Of a stretch of DNA of 6,979 bases, positions 4,372-6,979 are shown in pieces (the first letter of the stretch is position 1; each line of letters opens with the position of its first letter). Location of the stretch: contig DJJF01000018.1 in NCBI GenBank assembly GCA_002434005.1, positions 1-6,979 of the forward strand. The letters are read 5' to 3'. The notes under the pieces are model-generated. The model had not been told where the DNA came from and ran no database searches. It was given only the letters and a program-made list of their open reading frames with translations. Source of the stretch: Candidatus Saccharibacteria bacterium UBA6575. GTDB taxonomy: Bacteria; Patescibacteriota; Saccharimonadia; Saccharimonadales; Saccharimonadaceae. Made by a program: the position numbers and the translations under genes.

Positions 4372-6979
4372 TTACTTGTTTTTTAGTAACGGTTTAAGGT
4401 ATTGACCCGTATAGGACGTCGTTTGCTTTGTGATATCTTCCGGAGTACCCTCGGCGACTACTTGGCCTCCGCCCGATCCGCCCTCAGGCCCCATGTCAAT
4501 TACCCAGTCGGCGGTTTTGATAACGTCGAGATTGTGTTCGATAATCACCATACTGTTGCCACCTTCGACCAATTGATTCAAGATACCGAGCAGTCGTTTG
4601 ACATCGGCGGAGTGCAGACCAGTTGTGGGCTCATCAAGGATATAAAGTGTCTTACCGGTTGAGCGTCGAGATAGTTCCGATGCCAGTTTGATACGCTGTG
4701 CTTCACCACCACTGAATGTCGTGGCCGGCTGACCCAGCTTAATATATCCAAGCCCCACATCAACAAGCGTGTCGAGCTTCCGCGAGATAGAGGGAATATT
4801 CTTAAAGAACGTGGCGGCTTGTTCAACAGTCATATCAAGTACATCGCTAATGGTGCTATCTTTATATTTTATTTCGAGTGCTTCTCGGTTATACCTTTTA
4901 CCGCCACATTCATCGCAGGTTACGTATACATCCGGCAAGAAGTGCATTTCGATTTTAATAACACCATCACCCTGACAGTTTTCGCATCGTCCGCCTTTGA
5001 CATTAAAACTGAAGCGTCCGGCTTTATAACCGCGAATATTTGCTTCGGGTGTACTCGCAAATAATTCACGAATAGGTGTGAATACTCCCGTGTATGTAGC
5101 AGGGTTAGAGCGTGGCGTGCGGCCGATAGCCGACTGGTCAATGATTATGGCCTTATCAAGCTGGTCAATACCTTCGATGTTTTCGTGTTTTCCAGGAACT
5201 GTCTGAGCTCGGTGTAGCCTGGCAGAAAGTTCCTTTGCCAGTATGTCATTTACCATAGTAGATTTACCGCTTCCCGATACGCCACTCACAACAGTCATAA
5301 CTCCAAGTGGGAATTCAACATCAATATCACGCAGGTTATTTTCTGCAGCTCCGCGAATAACGAGCTTACGATCTTTTTCTACAATGCGTCGTTTTTTCGG
5401 TACACCTATCGACTCACGTCCGCTTAGATACTTACCAGTGATACTGTCCTTATGCTTTGCCACTTCATCTGGCGTTCCGTGAGCAATTATATCTCCGCCA
5501 TGAATTCCTGCATGGGGGCCAATGTCAAGTAGGTAGTCTGCATGGCGAATCGTATCTTCATCATGCTCAACAACTAACACAGTATTACCAAGATCACGGA
5601 GTCGCTTAAGTGTCTCGATCAATTTATCATTATCTCGCTGGTGCAATCCGATACTCGGCTCGTCGAGTACATATAGCACACCTTGCAAGCCGGAGCCGAT
5701 CTGCGTTGCGAGCCGGATACGCTGCGCTTCACCGCCCGAAAGTGTGTTGGCTGCACGTGAAAGCTCAAGATATGTCAGGCCGACGTTACTCATAAATCCA
5801 AGCCGGGCTTTGATTTCTTTCATGATCTGCGCAGCGATGAACTGCTCTTGGTCGGTAAGTTTAATTGTACTGAACAACTCAAGTGCCTCATCGACACCTA
5901 GGTTACAGATGTCCATGATGTTTAAATCATGAATTGTTACAGCCAGGACGACAGGCTTCAGACGCGAGCCGTTACACGCATGACATTTACGCTCACGCAT
6001 GAATCGCTCAATATCCTTACGCATGAACTCACTGTCAGTTTCTTTGTGTCTGCGTTCCAGGTTTGGAATAACACCTTCGTATGTTGAATCATAACTTCGA
6101 CCATTTCCTAGCTGCACGGTATACTTTTGATTTCCTGTTCCATAGAGTACTTTCTGTAAGTCATCTTCAGACAATTGACCGACGGGCGTTTGAATACTGA
6201 ATCCGTGAGCTTCAGCTACAACCGAAAGTTTCTTCATGTACCATGCATCGGAATTGACACGATTATAGGGGCGAATAGCGCCCTCAGAAATAGTCAGCTT
6301 CGGATTGAACACCAAATCTGGGTCAACTTCGAGTCGCGACCCTAAACCTGTACATACGGGACATGCACCTTGCGGCGCATTGAAACTAAATAGCCGCGGC
6401 TCGAGCTCGGGTATATCTTCGTTCGGGTGATCAACGCAGGCGTAGCGTTGACTGAAGACAGCGGTGCTTTTTTGATCCACATCGTGAATCTCAACCACGC
6501 CAGTGGCAATATCAAGTGCCTGCTCAACCGACTGCGAAACCCGGCTCAACTGTGAGCTACCCATAACGATACGGTCCACAACAATCTCAATGTCGTGTTT
6601 GTATTTTTTATCAAGCACAGGGAATTCATCAAGTGAATATATCACTCCATCCACCTGAGCACGGGCGAATCCAAGACGCCGATATTGCTCAGGGACATGT
6701 GCGAATTCGCCTTTTTTATCTTTCACTATTGGCGCTAAGATCATCAACTTCGCACCTTCATCAAACTTCATGATTTCGTCGATAATTGCTTGTGGGGTTC
6801 TCCGTGAAACTTCTTTTCCGCAGACTGGGCAGTGTGGTACCCCAATACGTGCAAACAGAAGTCGCATATAGTCATAGATTTCTGTTACCGTAGCAACTGT
6901 TGACCTAGGGTTGCGGCTTGTCGATTTTTGGTCAATTGATATGGCTGGGCTTAGTCCGTCAATCTGATCGACATCCGGC
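4372..6979 (-). CDS. uvrA: Excinuclease ABC subunit A (UvrA), N-terminus cut by the window edge
   Basis: 868 codons are visible. The frame stays open upstream of the Met at 6867 and still matches UvrA (PDVDQIDGLSPAISIDQKST, then NPRSTVATVTEIYDYM), so that Met is internal. About 70-90 residues, including the first Walker A, lie beyond the right edge. Visible features: CPVCG near 6830; a zinc site at 6438-6352 with C-x2-H and C-x2-C; CHACNGSRLKP; first ABC signature LSGGEAQRIRLA (5728-5742) and LDEP (5656-5667); second Walker A GVSGSGKST (Lys at 5263-5265); the DNA-binding zinc module CENC...CDEC (4906-4986); second signature SGGE (4702-4713) and LDEP near 4627-4638; and a complete C-terminus. 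UvrA is the damage-sensing ATPase of nucleotide excision repair, acting as a dimer with UvrB. uvrB and uvrC are not in the window. Its promoter is outside, so any LexA control cannot be judged. Confidence 0.97.
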   Translation of the reverse strand, partial: PDVDQIDGLSPAISIDQKSTSRNPRSTVATVTEIYDYMRLLFARIGVPHCPVCGKEVSRRTPQAIIDEIMKFDEGAKLMILAPIVKDKKGEFAHVPEQYRRLGFARAQVDGVIYSLDEFPVLDKKYKHDIEIVVDRIVMGSSQLSRVSQSVEQALDIATGVVEIHDVDQKSTAVFSQRYACVDHPNEDIPELEPRLFSFNAPQGACPVCTGLGSRLEVDPDLVFNPKLTISEGAIRPYNRVNSDAWYMKKLSVVAEAHGFSIQTPVGQLSEDDLQKVLYGTGNQKYTVQLGNGRSYDSTYEGVIPNLERRHKETDSEFMRKDIERFMRERKCHACNGSRLKPVVLAVTIHDLNIMDICNLGVDEALELFSTIKLTDQEQFIAAQIMKEIKARLGFMSNVGLTYLELSRAANTLSGGEAQRIRLATQIGSGLQGVLYVLDEPSIGLHQRDNDKLIETLKRLRDLGNTVLVVEHDEDTIRHADYLLDIGPHAGIHGGDIIAHGTPDEVAKHKDSITGKYLSGRESIGVPKKRRIVEKDRKLVIRGAAENNLRDIDVEFPLGVMTVVSGVSGSGKSTMVNDILAKELSARLHRAQTVPGKHENIEGIDQLDKAIIIDQSAIGRTPRSNPATYTGVFTPIRELFASTPEANIRGYKAGRFSFNVKGGRCENCQGDGVIKIEMHFLPDVYVTCDECGGKRYNREALEIKYKDSTISDVLDMTVEQAATFFKNIPSISRKLDTLVDVGLGYIKLGQPATTFSGGEAQRIKLASELSRRSTGKTLYILDEPTTGLHSADVKRLLGILNQLVEGGNSMVIIEHNLDVIKTADWVIDMGPEGGSGGGQVVAEGTPEDITKQTTSYTGQYLKPLLKNK

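Noticed and set aside
4361..4384. Bidirectional terminator between dedA and uvrA
   Set aside because: The stem is only about five AT-rich pairs plus a mismatch. Despite A- and T-runs on both sides it is too weak to call from sequence alone.
6865..6867. Met at 6867 as the start of UvrA
   Set aside because: The frame continues upstream to the window edge and still encodes UvrA sequence (GLSPAISIDQKST, NPRSTVATVTEIYDY), so this Met is internal and the gene is simply cut by the edge.
2851..6979. A defence or mobile-element system
   Set aside because: All large frames are explained by housekeeping families (bL25, DedA, UvrA). No transposase, nuclease, toxin-antitoxin pair, direct repeats or attachment sites were seen.

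Overview
The window looks like a compact, ordinary bacterial chromosome segment with the standard genetic code, GC content in the mid-40s by eye, and very short gaps between genes. The wording of the UvrA, bL25, TrhO and ABC-transporter proteins resembles the Patescibacteria (CPR), perhaps Saccharibacteria (TM7). This is an impression from family resemblance, not a demonstrated placement. I see no mobile element, CRISPR array, tRNA, rRNA or phage gene, and no stretch over about 110 bases without a gene.

Layout: (1) 1-440, minus strand, the 5' part of trhO, a tRNA-U34 hydroxylase gene running off the left edge; (2) 441-493, a 53-bp divergent promoter region; (3) 494-940, plus strand, a four-helix DoxX-like membrane protein; (4) 941-1051, the promoter and leader of the next gene, with a possible 9-codon leader ORF and a small perfect hairpin; (5) 1052-2806, plus strand, a complete ABC half-transporter (permease fused to ATPase); (6) 2805-2835, a strong hairpin terminator able to serve both strands; (7) 2851-3627, minus strand, rplY encoding ribosomal protein bL25 (Ctc type) with a long acidic tail; (8) 3628-3725, a second divergent promoter region; (9) 3726-4370, plus strand, a DedA/VTT-family membrane protein; (10) 4372-6979, minus strand, uvrA, complete at its C-terminus but cut at its N-terminus by the right edge.

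Nearly every gene seems to be its own transcription unit: orientations run - + + - + -, and each start visible in the window has its own recognisable promoter. The genes do not form one pathway. Two are information-processing genes (trhO, rplY), one is nucleotide excision repair (uvrA), and three encode membrane proteins. The most striking pattern is two kinds of gene start. trhO, the DoxX-like gene and dedA each have an extended -10 (TGnTAnanT) only 6-8 bases before the ATG and no Shine-Dalgarno, which implies leaderless mRNAs. The ABC gene and rplY have -35/-10 promoters, true leaders and good Shine-Dalgarno sequences. I did not find a convincing new multi-gene system. The best leads are the leaderless starts, the ABC-gene leader, and a DedA protein that lacks a normally essential arginine.
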